A stretch of 53,537 bases of DNA from a virus: IMG/VR virus record IMGVR_UViG_3300017917_001472, positions 1-53,537 of that record; one strand, 5' to 3'. The notes beneath the pieces were generated by a model, which saw only the letters and a list, made by a program, of their open reading frames with translations, was not told where the DNA came from and did not search any database. Shown one piece after another: positions 46,803 through 53,537 of the stretch. Numbering within the stretch: the first letter of the stretch is position 1; each line of letters begins with the position of its first letter. The position numbers were made by a program, and so were the translations under genes.

Positions 46803-47089
46803 TTTTTCTCCTCATTCGATTCTAAATAAAACATTCCTACTTTAACCATGTTCTCTGCATGTTGTTTATCTTTAGGCAGAATTACAAGTTCACCTTTGTT
46901 TAATTTTTCTAATTGTTCCTGCATGGGTGCAATGTGATGGTCGTACAACTGCTCCATTGTTTTATATAAACCTAGACGTTCTTCATCGGTCATACCAGCG
47001 ACCCAAGGCGGATCGTTTGGACTCTTTTTCAGTCCATAGTCATGTCTATATGTCATGCACATGTCATGGATGATTTCATTTTTGTTCAT
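46793..47089 (-). CDS. Hypothetical helical protein, 98 aa
   Basis: Mostly helical and charged with an early His/Cys/Met-containing helix (IIHDMCMTYRHDYGL). Not recognised. Overlaps the next gene by 10 bases and the previous one by 14. Confidence 0.6.
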   Translation of the reverse strand: MNKNEIIHDMCMTYRHDYGLKKSPNDPPWVAGMTDEERLGLYKTMEQLYDHHIAPMQEQLEKLNKGELVILPKDKQHAENMVKVGMFYLESNEEKKCH

Positions 47090-47540
47090 TATGTTCCTTC
47101 GTTAGTTCACAAACTAACAAAAAATGTTCATACGCTTTTTTTACTGCAGGATTAGTCAGTAATTTTTCTGCTTCTTCTTGCATAGCCCTTACACCAGCCT
47201 CAGCACATTCACGTACACTTGACCCGTATAGTGTACATAGGTCTTCTCCGAATTCTTTAGCAAGATTTTCCCATGCTAGTTTTTGACCCTCTGTTAGAGG
47301 CTTACGATGTGGTTTTAGTTCGCTTTGCTTAGTGATAGCATTGCAAATAGCATCCTCAGCAACACGACCTGCGGCAATCATAGGACCATATGCAGGATCA
47401 ATCTTGTAGCGAGTAGACTGGCCACCTGGATAACTCATAATGATATGAGTGCCCTTAGGCAGTGCATCCAGTAAGTTACTATCGTATTCACTTACCGGTA
47501 CATACTTGCGTCCAACTTTTTCGTAGAAAACTTTTTTCAT
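47076..47540 (-). CDS. Hypothetical phage protein, 154 aa
   Basis: Starts KKVFYEKVGRKYVPVSEYD and ends in a long helix. Contains AYGPMIAAGRVAEDAI and TEGQKLAWENLAKEFG. I have seen this general pattern in T4-like phages without a function. ATGA overlap with its neighbour. Confidence 0.65.
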   Translation of the reverse strand: MKKVFYEKVGRKYVPVSEYDSNLLDALPKGTHIIMSYPGGQSTRYKIDPAYGPMIAAGRVAEDAICNAITKQSELKPHRKPLTEGQKLAWENLAKEFGEDLCTLYGSSVRECAEAGVRAMQEEAEKLLTNPAVKKAYEHFLLVCELTKEHNEQK

Positions 47541-47764
47541 TCTTTGAATGCTTCCCAGAATAATTCACTGTCTTTGACATAAGCAACAGGCTTGAGCCAG
47601 CCCCTGTCAATGCATTCTGTAATAACTTCTTTATAAGTGTTTGGGCAACTACGACTGATTTCAAATCCTGCTCTGGGCATGATAGTAATACCATCCCTAA
47701 GCATAAAGCCCTTCTCGCCTTTGCGAATAGTTCTAACAGAAGATTGTTCTACTTTGTATGTCAT
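47537..47764 (-). CDS. Hypothetical protein, 75 aa
   Basis: ATG at 47764 overlaps the upstream stop by ATGA. Beta-rich N terminus (VEQSSVRTIRKGEKGFMLRDGI) with an aromatic C terminus (SELFWEAFKE). Not recognised. Confidence 0.6.
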   Translation of the reverse strand: MTYKVEQSSVRTIRKGEKGFMLRDGITIMPRAGFEISRSCPNTYKEVITECIDRGWLKPVAYVKDSELFWEAFKE

Positions 47765-47997
47765 TTTTTCAACTCTTCCCACATCATCTTCTTTGCCCGA
47801 GCATCTAATTCTTCGTTCTGTTGCTTCAACATCAATGGAGCAAATTGTTCAACAAAATTAATAATTGCCTCTTTACCCTGACCTTCAAAATGATTATACT
47901 CACCCTTTTTACCAATACTAGATTGGTAATAAGATTCCCTGTCATTTAATACTGCAAGGATTCCTGCGTATAACTGTTTTTCTAAAACGTTACTCAT
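47761..47997 (-). CDS. Hypothetical helical protein, 78 aa
   Basis: ATG at 47997 overlaps the exonuclease stop by 8 bases. All-helical and charged; likely a small accessory protein expressed with the exonuclease. Not recognised. Confidence 0.6.
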   Translation of the reverse strand: MSNVLEKQLYAGILAVLNDRESYYQSSIGKKGEYNHFEGQGKEAIINFVEQFAPLMLKQQNEELDARAKKMMWEELKK

Positions 47998-48994
47998 GTA
48001 CCTTACCCGTATACGGAGTATTAAGCCATTTAGCATATGCATCGGCTTGTTCAGAAATTTTATTAAGTTCATACTTGCCACAGAATTTCATAAAGTGAAC
48101 ACCAACCTGCGGAGTAGTTGTAACTCGCACAGATTCACGGATACGCTGGTCAACCTTTTGCTTGATATCATCGGGTTGTGCTGTTAGGTCAATCAGCATC
48201 TTATTGCGTTCGTAGCAGTCACGGACACGCTGTTCAACACCATTATGGTCAGTCCAACGTTGCAACATAAAGTTATTCCACTGAAAGCCTTGACCTTCAC
48301 GATCCTCAAACGCTTCCATAATGCCAACTTTGTTCTTAGAACCTTTTTCACGCACACCGGGATATGCAGTGAATACGTTATCCCCACCGTCTCCCCTAAT
48401 AATCTTTTTGAACAGTAGATATTCAGGAGTGCCTTCAAGTAATTTAGGTTCTTTAGTCTTTTTGTCTAGTACGGGCTTACCGCTATCTTTGAAGTAGCCC
48501 TGCAATGTAATCAGTTCGTTAGTAACACCGTTGTATTGCTTCACGTTTTCACTAATCAACTGTACGTAGTCTGAGTCCGTTGAAATTATAAAATGCTCGT
48601 CATTGGGATGAAGGTGAATGAAACGGGCGATCATGTCATCTGCCTCAGCATTTTCGTGACGCAATACGCTTACGTTAGTTTTTTCTTTGAGATATGTAGT
48701 GAAGGCTTCGTAAGTAGACCAGAACATTTCGTTCTCTTCCTTCTCAGCCTGTGTTTGTGACATTGCATCTACGATGCGATTTTTCTTATAGGGCTCATAT
48801 ACTGCTTTGCGCCACGATTTACCTTCTAAGCAAAACACAACATGGTCAATCTTATGATTGCGAACAATCTGATTGACCGATGCAAGTGTCAAGTGTAGTG
48901 CAAATGCTGCCTTTTCTTCAGGATCGCTGTTACGACTTGCAACGTGTCGTGCGCGGAAGAAAGTGTTAGCGGTGTCAATGAGTGCGTATTTCAT
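47990..48994 (-). CDS. 5'-3' exonuclease / RNase H (FEN-1 family, T4 rnh-like)
   Basis: The 334-residue protein has the PIN-like acidic sites ALIDTANT, ENAEADDMI, STDSDYVQL and IRGDGGDNV, typical of phage flap endonuclease/RNase H proteins that remove Okazaki primers. With the ligase it would complete lagging strands. It is the first gene after the consensus promoter at 49031-49059, so it is an early gene. Confidence 0.9.
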   Translation of the reverse strand: MKYALIDTANTFFRARHVASRNSDPEEKAAFALHLTLASVNQIVRNHKIDHVVFCLEGKSWRKAVYEPYKKNRIVDAMSQTQAEKEENEMFWSTYEAFTTYLKEKTNVSVLRHENAEADDMIARFIHLHPNDEHFIISTDSDYVQLISENVKQYNGVTNELITLQGYFKDSGKPVLDKKTKEPKLLEGTPEYLLFKKIIRGDGGDNVFTAYPGVREKGSKNKVGIMEAFEDREGQGFQWNNFMLQRWTDHNGVEQRVRDCYERNKMLIDLTAQPDDIKQKVDQRIRESVRVTTTPQVGVHFMKFCGKYELNKISEQADAYAKWLNTPYTGKVHE

Positions 48995-49030
48995 GTGTGG
49001 GGTTTATATATAGTTGAATAATATGCGTAT

Positions 49031-49059
49031 ATTATACGACTATTTTGCATTATTGTCAA
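49031..49059 (-). promoter_or_regulatory. Consensus sigma-70 promoter of the exonuclease operon
   Basis: Minus strand: TTGACA (49054-49059), 17-nt spacer, TATAAT (49031-49036). Confidence 0.88.
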
Positions 49060-49062
49060 ACA

Positions 49063-49494
49063 TTAGAAGCCTTCAAGATACTTTTCTGGGTATCTCAGTG
49101 CGTTATCCATAAAGTCCTTTAGATTGGAACTTTCTCGTGTAAGCGGAAGGTGTTCCTTTTTGACAATGTAAATTCCTGGAATACTAGCAATTTTTTTGCG
49201 ATAGTACTTTTCCAAAACATCCACAGTGATACCCGTTTCCGCAATATTGATATATTCGGTTCGGTTGTATCCATTGAACTTGGAAAAGTGTTTTTTGAAG
49301 TAGACTTTACCATCGTCTTCAAGGGTTCGAATTTTACCCTCAAGCCCGGGACGTGCGACACACAAAAAGTGGATAGTAACTTCATTACCACCTTTAGAGT
49401 AGCCACCAATTCGGGAACCGATATCCTCAGTAATCCCGGGCTTAGAGTATTTTTCTTTACCCTGCACTTCTGCAATGTAAAGACCTTGTGTCAT
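49063..49494 (-). CDS. GIY-YIG/T5orf172-like nuclease-fold protein
   Basis: The N-terminal GLYIAEVQGKEKYSKPGITEDIGSRIGGY resembles the GIY-YIG core (aromatic pair, KPG-T, conserved Arg), and later YFKKHF and RTEYINI fit T5orf172-like proteins. The exact GIY and YIG tripeptides are replaced, so activity is uncertain. ATGA overlap with the ParB-like gene upstream (49491-49494). Confidence 0.65.
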   Translation of the reverse strand: MTQGLYIAEVQGKEKYSKPGITEDIGSRIGGYSKGGNEVTIHFLCVARPGLEGKIRTLEDDGKVYFKKHFSKFNGYNRTEYINIAETGITVDVLEKYYRKKIASIPGIYIVKKEHLPLTRESSNLKDFMDNALRYPEKYLEGF

Positions 49495-50789
49495 TGTGCA
49501 ATCAGGTCTTGTGTTTCTTGAGGCAGTGCATGAAACAATGTATAGTCATTGTCATCATAATCTTCCAAAAATGTTGTAGAAACATTCTTAAATGTACCAC
49601 CTGCTTGATAATAGATTTGCAACAACAATGCCAAAGAAACATCTGCAGGAGTACTAGGAACCTTTTCGTCCGGATTCGCAACACGATACCACTGTTTGTA
49701 TGTCGCCTCAGCAAGTCGACGGAACTCTGCAGGAGAACCTGAGATATTTCGGATAACATTACCTAGTGCAATAACAAAATCTTTTACGTCTTTGTTTTTT
49801 AGAGACTTAACACCTTTAATTTTGTTACGTAGGCTCACCATAGGCAGAACTTCAAATGAATCAACAGAACGGTCATCCCAATTCCATTGGTGAATTTGAC
49901 ACCACCAGTGCATATCATCCTCAGCAACATCTTTCAACAAGTCAACACGACTAAAAGCACCGGGCTTGTCAATGTTTTCGTCATCGTTTTCATGTACTGC
50001 AATAATGTTGTATGATTCCATGATAACTTGTTTTGCGTAGGCATCCTCGTACAGGTCTTTAGTGACAGTATTGGGATTGTCTTGTCGCTTAGACAATACA
50101 TAGTTTTTCCACTTGTCAAAATAAACAAGTTTCAGTTTGTCGTTGCCGTTGATACCCAAAAAATGTTCACGGGCAAAAGTAAAATTGTGGAACTCAACAA
50201 CTTGGCATTTGACTTTAACGTCAGTCCAATTGTCGGCAGTGATTCCAACATCACTAAAATAACCCCACTTAGCCAATACACCATACGACACCGCAGTGTG
50301 TTGACCGTCGATAATGTAATAATAGTATTGGTTTTTGATTTTAATTTTCAATACGTTAACGTATTGGACTTTCTTTTCATCGTAGTTTTCAACGATTTTT
50401 TTCACATGACCGTGGTTAAGTGGGCGCTGTACTGCAAGTGCGCTTAGAAGGTCAGCAAGTTTAATTTCTTCATAGAAAGGAAGTTTGTTGTATGAAATAG
50501 CTTTGTGGTTCTTTTTAACGTTACGTTTGGCAATGCCTGCCAATGTATCAGACATAAAACCATTAACCAATGTTTCTAGAGTCTTAGCCTCATGGTCATT
50601 GGGTTTTTTATCAAGTGTGTTTACTGGACGATCTGCGGCATCAACTACAGGCAAGGGACTAGTCTGAGACAGCACATCAATTTGAGCATTAAGTAGAGAT
50701 TTCACAAGGGCTTTCTTTGCTTTTTTAGCACTAGGTTTTTTAACAGTGTCTTTAGACAATTTAGACGAAGCAAGTTTTTTAGTTGCCAT
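49491..50789 (-). CDS. ParB/Srx-like domain protein, 432 aa
   Basis: The N-terminal ~40 residues are Lys/Ser/Ala-rich and basic. Residues ~125-190 hold a ParB-like core: LAVQRPLNHGHVKKIVENYD, VQYVNVLKIKIKNQYYYYIIDGQHTAVSYG. The IIDGQHTA motif is related to the DGQHR/ParB nucleotide-binding site, with Thr in place of Arg. The remaining ~240 residues are helical and unrecognised. It may regulate transcription, modify DNA or degrade it. Its promoter carries an operator-like dyad. Confidence 0.75.
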   Translation of the reverse strand: MATKKLASSKLSKDTVKKPSAKKAKKALVKSLLNAQIDVLSQTSPLPVVDAADRPVNTLDKKPNDHEAKTLETLVNGFMSDTLAGIAKRNVKKNHKAISYNKLPFYEEIKLADLLSALAVQRPLNHGHVKKIVENYDEKKVQYVNVLKIKIKNQYYYYIIDGQHTAVSYGVLAKWGYFSDVGITADNWTDVKVKCQVVEFHNFTFAREHFLGINGNDKLKLVYFDKWKNYVLSKRQDNPNTVTKDLYEDAYAKQVIMESYNIIAVHENDDENIDKPGAFSRVDLLKDVAEDDMHWWCQIHQWNWDDRSVDSFEVLPMVSLRNKIKGVKSLKNKDVKDFVIALGNVIRNISGSPAEFRRLAEATYKQWYRVANPDEKVPSTPADVSLALLLQIYYQAGGTFKNVSTTFLEDYDDNDYTLFHALPQETQDLIAQ

Positions 50790-50819
50790 GAAAGGGCTCC
50801 TTTAGTTGAAAGAACTCTT

Positions 50820-50848
50820 ATTGTATGACAGTGTGGTTTTACTGTCAA
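50820..50848 (-). promoter_or_regulatory. Consensus sigma-70 promoter with an internal dyad
   Basis: Minus strand: TTGACA (50843-50848), 17-nt spacer, TACAAT (50820-50825). TGACAGT (50826-50832) and ACTGTCA (50841-50847) form a perfect inverted repeat filling the spacer ends; the half-site matches that at 984-1020. Confidence 0.85.
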
Positions 50849-50866
50849 CCTAAAAAATGAATACTT

Positions 50867-51289
50867 TTAACTTACTTCAGTGCGACCATCACCGATATCC
50901 CGAGTTCTAACAACTCGCATATCTCTGTTTTCAGGGTCAGCTTGATTTTGCTCATAAAGTTCTAATGCAATGTTCCTGCATACAGTCTGGAACCAACGGT
51001 CTACTATTTGTGCATCAGTGTCATCATTACGAATCTTGTATCCTGACTTGACCAAATTGATAACAAACTTTTCATTGTAGTCAAGTTCAAACGAACCATT
51101 GTTGATATCGTTAGGATCTACATCAACTTTTAGTATACTAATGTATGGTTCGTTGTTACTTGTTGCAATTTCTTTTGGTGTTAGTTGAATCTTGGGTTTC
51201 TTTGGTTGTCGAGGTTTCTTCTCCTTCTTAGGAGCTTCTACCTTTACAGGTTCTGGCTTTTTGCCAAATAATTTATCAAACAGTCCCAT
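50867..51289 (-). CDS. Conserved-looking phage protein, 140 aa
   Basis: The Lys/Pro-rich N terminus (GLFDKLFGKKPEPVKV) is followed by YISILKVDVDPNDINNGSFELDYNEKF and DAQIVDRWFQTVCRNIALELYEQ. I associate this layout with T4-like phages, no known role. It overlaps the uvsE stop by 14 bases, so the DNA-repair gene and this one are coupled. Confidence 0.7.
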   Translation of the reverse strand: MGLFDKLFGKKPEPVKVEAPKKEKKPRQPKKPKIQLTPKEIATSNNEPYISILKVDVDPNDINNGSFELDYNEKFVINLVKSGYKIRNDDTDAQIVDRWFQTVCRNIALELYEQNQADPENRDMRVVRTRDIGDGRTEVS

Positions 51290-52310
51290 TTACATATTCC
51301 TCATATAGTTTGAACGATGCAAGGTTCTTAGCCTTAGATTCGCACATGATATCGAATTTATCATAAAAAGTCATTGCCCATTTATTTACTGCATTGTTCC
51401 AATAGTAGTCAGAATGTGCGCGGAGCTTTTGTTTGTTCTTGCCACTAGCGATTAGGCTTTCACGGCATGGTAGAGTATCAACGCAATGATTAACAAGGAT
51501 ATCTTCGCGTGAAACACTATAATGTAAAGTAGGGCGAATGCCGCGCCAAGAGTCAATAACCCGCTGAACCCGCTCTTCGGTGACAGCCAAGTATTCTCCC
51601 TCTCTGACCCAGTGATGATGAATGTCCAAAACAATTGGAAGCAAATCAGATAAACTAAGGCAATCGTCAAGTCCCCATGCATTTTCTTCGTTCTCGATAG
51701 TGATACAGTTACGTGCTTCGGGAGATAGACGTTGATATGCTTTGCGAATACCTTCGGGACCTTGACGACCGCTGATATGAACATTAATCTTCATATCCTG
51801 AAATGTCTTGCCATAGCCCATCCAGCGAGCCATATCAGTATGATACTCAAACTCCTCGATACTCTTATTTACAATGTTTTCATTCTCGCTTGCAAGAACT
51901 ACAAACTGGTCAGGGTGAAACGAAAGACGAACATTGTTAGCACGTGCAGTCTCACCGATAGGAGCCATCCAACGTTCAAGGCTAGCTTGAATGTCGGGTC
52001 GTTGCCAAAAGTACTTGTATTCATCCATAGTATAGAATGAAAGCATGTCGCTTGTTATACGCAACATACGCAATGGTTCGGGTAGTGTTGCGACCTTTTT
52101 GACAAGATTGTGTGTATTCATAATGTTGGTCTTAGCAACATCAATAATCTTGTCCTCGACAACTTGCTTAGATGTTTGTCGTTTTGCCCATGCAAACGTA
52201 GTGCCGCCGGTGTTAAGACCTTCGACTGACGAAATCTCGCCTTTTTTGTTAATTTCAGCGAATTTACAAGCGAAACCGAGACGTTTAGTACTAATATTGA
52301 AAGAGTGCAT
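51276..52310 (-). CDS. uvsE: UV-damage endonuclease UvsE/UVDE
   Basis: The 344-residue TIM-barrel protein shows the family motifs RLGFACKFAE, LRITSDMLSFYT, RLSFHPDQFVVLAS, NVHISGR, ITIENEENAWG, IVLDIHHHW and the final RAHSDYYW. It nicks DNA 5' of UV photoproducts using several metal ions, allowing light-independent repair. T4 uses an unrelated glycosylase (DenV) for the same purpose. It has its own sigma-70-like promoter at 52341-52369, suggesting expression at once after injection. Confidence 0.93.
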   Translation of the reverse strand: MHSFNISTKRLGFACKFAEINKKGEISSVEGLNTGGTTFAWAKRQTSKQVVEDKIIDVAKTNIMNTHNLVKKVATLPEPLRMLRITSDMLSFYTMDEYKYFWQRPDIQASLERWMAPIGETARANNVRLSFHPDQFVVLASENENIVNKSIEEFEYHTDMARWMGYGKTFQDMKINVHISGRQGPEGIRKAYQRLSPEARNCITIENEENAWGLDDCLSLSDLLPIVLDIHHHWVREGEYLAVTEERVQRVIDSWRGIRPTLHYSVSREDILVNHCVDTLPCRESLIASGKNKQKLRAHSDYYWNNAVNKWAMTFYDKFDIMCESKAKNLASFKLYEEYVNGTV

Positions 52311-52340
52311 GAGTAGACCAAAATGATAAATAATAGATAC

Positions 52341-52369
52341 AGTGTAGCATAGTTACGCAATAAAGTCAA
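52341..52369 (-). promoter_or_regulatory. Sigma-70 promoter of uvsE
   Basis: Minus strand: TTGACT (52364-52369), 17-nt spacer, TACACT (52341-52346). A CATAAATA element also lies further upstream on the same strand, at the start of the divergent gene. Confidence 0.7.
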
Positions 52370-52387
52370 CTACTTACGGATTATTTA

Positions 52388-53537
52388 TGAAAATTCAACA
52401 ATTAATGGAAGGCGCAACGCCCAAACTACCCGGAGCTTTTGCAGGTGTACAAGTTATGACACCTCAGCAATTCGTCGCTAAGAGTGCAATGGGTCAAGAA
52501 CCCAAACCAGAAGAGGAAGTGGCAGAAGCAGATGGTGACTTACTAGGTGCCCAAACTCGCCCATTCGGTGGACAAGAGTTTCAAGACTATATGGGTCGCA
52601 TTGCTAGTCGTGAAAAGGGCAAGACTGACAAATACAAACTTCCATACATTCACCGTTCAAGTGTAATCAAGTATTACAATGAAGCTGGTAAGCGTTATGA
52701 TGAAGAACAAATCATTGAAGCATTAAAGCAACGCCCAAAGAAATTACTAAAGCAAAACGAAAAGATGAAACACAGTAACGGAGAACTAGAACAGTTCTTC
52801 AATATTGGTTTCGCTGCATTAGTTGGTATTGCTGTTGACGAAAAGAACAACAATCTAGTTATCGTTAATACATGTCCAGGCGCTGGATCATGTAAAGTAG
52901 ATTGCTTTGCTATGAAGGGCGGCAAGGTTCAGTTTGAAGGTCCTTGGTTAAGTGATGGTCGTATTCTTACATATCTATTGAACGATCCAAATGGTTTCTT
53001 CCAGCAATTAAGTGCAGAGATATCTAAAGAAGAAAAAGCAGGTCAAAAAGGTGGTTATAGAGTAACTATTCGTTGGCACGATGCAGGCGACTTCTTTAGC
53101 CCTGAATACGTTGACATGGCGTATAAATTAGCAAACGCACATCCTAATGTACAGTTCTATGCTTACACAAAGATGGGTGATGTTGCAGTTGGTGAGAAGC
53201 CAGATAACTTCATCATTAACTGGAGTGAAGGTGCTCACACAAGCCAAGAGAAAAAAGTTAAGGCAGCTGATCCTAGCTTGGAGCGAACAAAGAACAGTAG
53301 AATTGTTCCTACAAATCTATTCTATGACTTGTTAGTTAAGGACGAAAAGAAAAACTTAGTTAAGGGTCCGGGTGGCCAATGGCAAGTGATACCTGCTAAG
53401 TTACCTGAACTAAAACAGCGTTTAGCAAAGCAGTACGGAATCAGTGCTAACTCTATTTTGTCATACGATGAATGGGATGCTAAGACTGACGGTGGTAAGA
53501 AAGAAACTCCTGTCAAGTATAATGTCATCATCACTCC
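52388..53537 (+). CDS. GP88-like protein, cut by the window edge
   Basis: An open frame of at least 383 codons starts at 52388 and runs off the right end. A Cys cluster (NTCPGAGSCKVDCFAMKGG) is followed by WHDAGDFFSPEYVDMAYKLA and VQFYAYTKMGD, which resembles the GP88 family of phage proteins with a possible metal site. The N terminus MKIQQLMEGA has an L-x-E/G step like T4 capsid-targeting leaders. It is divergent from uvsE. Function is not established. Confidence 0.65.

Overview
This window looks like part of the genome of a large virulent tailed phage with T4-like habits. The evidence is tail-fibre genes, dense short genes with ATGA-type overlaps on long one-strand runs, an ATP-dependent DNA ligase, a FEN-type 5'-3' exonuclease, dCMP deaminase, MazG-like and HAD nucleotidase genes, and a recurrent NATAAATAC element resembling the T4 late promoter. 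Nine Sec-type signal peptides, two of them with lipoboxes, point to a Gram-negative host. The encoded DnaK reads like a betaproteobacterial (Burkholderiales-type) protein, so such a host is my guess. No capsid, portal or tail-tube gene is in the window, so virion type is not proven.

Layout. 0-1.7 kb: small rightward genes with an HNH endonuclease, ending at a strong terminator. 1.8-7.6 kb (leftward): receptor-binding module with two LamG-like proteins and two fibre proteins. 7.6-9.4 kb: A-type Fe-S carrier, Fe/Mn superoxide dismutase, translation factor IF-1 and two small genes. 9.5-11.4 kb: small structural-looking protein, AbrB-like protein, DUF5872-like protein, HAD nucleotidase. 11.4-17.5 kb: envelope module with a coiled-coil membrane protein, two large exported low-complexity proteins, then (rightward) a DUF4337-like membrane protein, a Gly-rich adhesin, an exported protein and an S11 DD-peptidase. 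17.5-24.3 kb: leftward metabolic and hypothetical genes (dCMP deaminase, MazG-like, cupin, winged helix, phosphoesterase, SWIM). 24.3-36.7 kb: proteostasis region with ClpP, a SprT-like protease, a degenerate phosphoesterase, ClpS, Hsp20, bS21, ClpX, two lipoproteins, a large membrane protein and DnaK. 36.7-52.3 kb: leftward early-type genes, many very small, with DNA ligase, GNAT, exonuclease, a GIY-YIG-like protein, a ParB-like protein and a UV-damage endonuclease. The last gene (GP88-like) runs off the right edge.

Two promoter classes are visible. Consensus sigma-70 promoters (TTGACA, 16-17 nt, TATAAT-like) lie before clpP, the exonuclease, the ParB-like gene, uvsE and several small genes. 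NATAAATAC elements lie before dnaK, hsp20, the superoxide dismutase, a fibre gene and a phasin-like gene, often directly followed by an RNA hairpin. The simplest reading is an early set that enters and reprograms the host and a late set supporting virion production, with phage-encoded protein quality control spanning both.

The most striking content is that one phage segment carries ClpX, ClpP, ClpS, Hsp20, DnaK, IF-1 and bS21, all with key residues intact, together with unusual 5' leader structures. All functions are read from motifs by eye; no database search was run.
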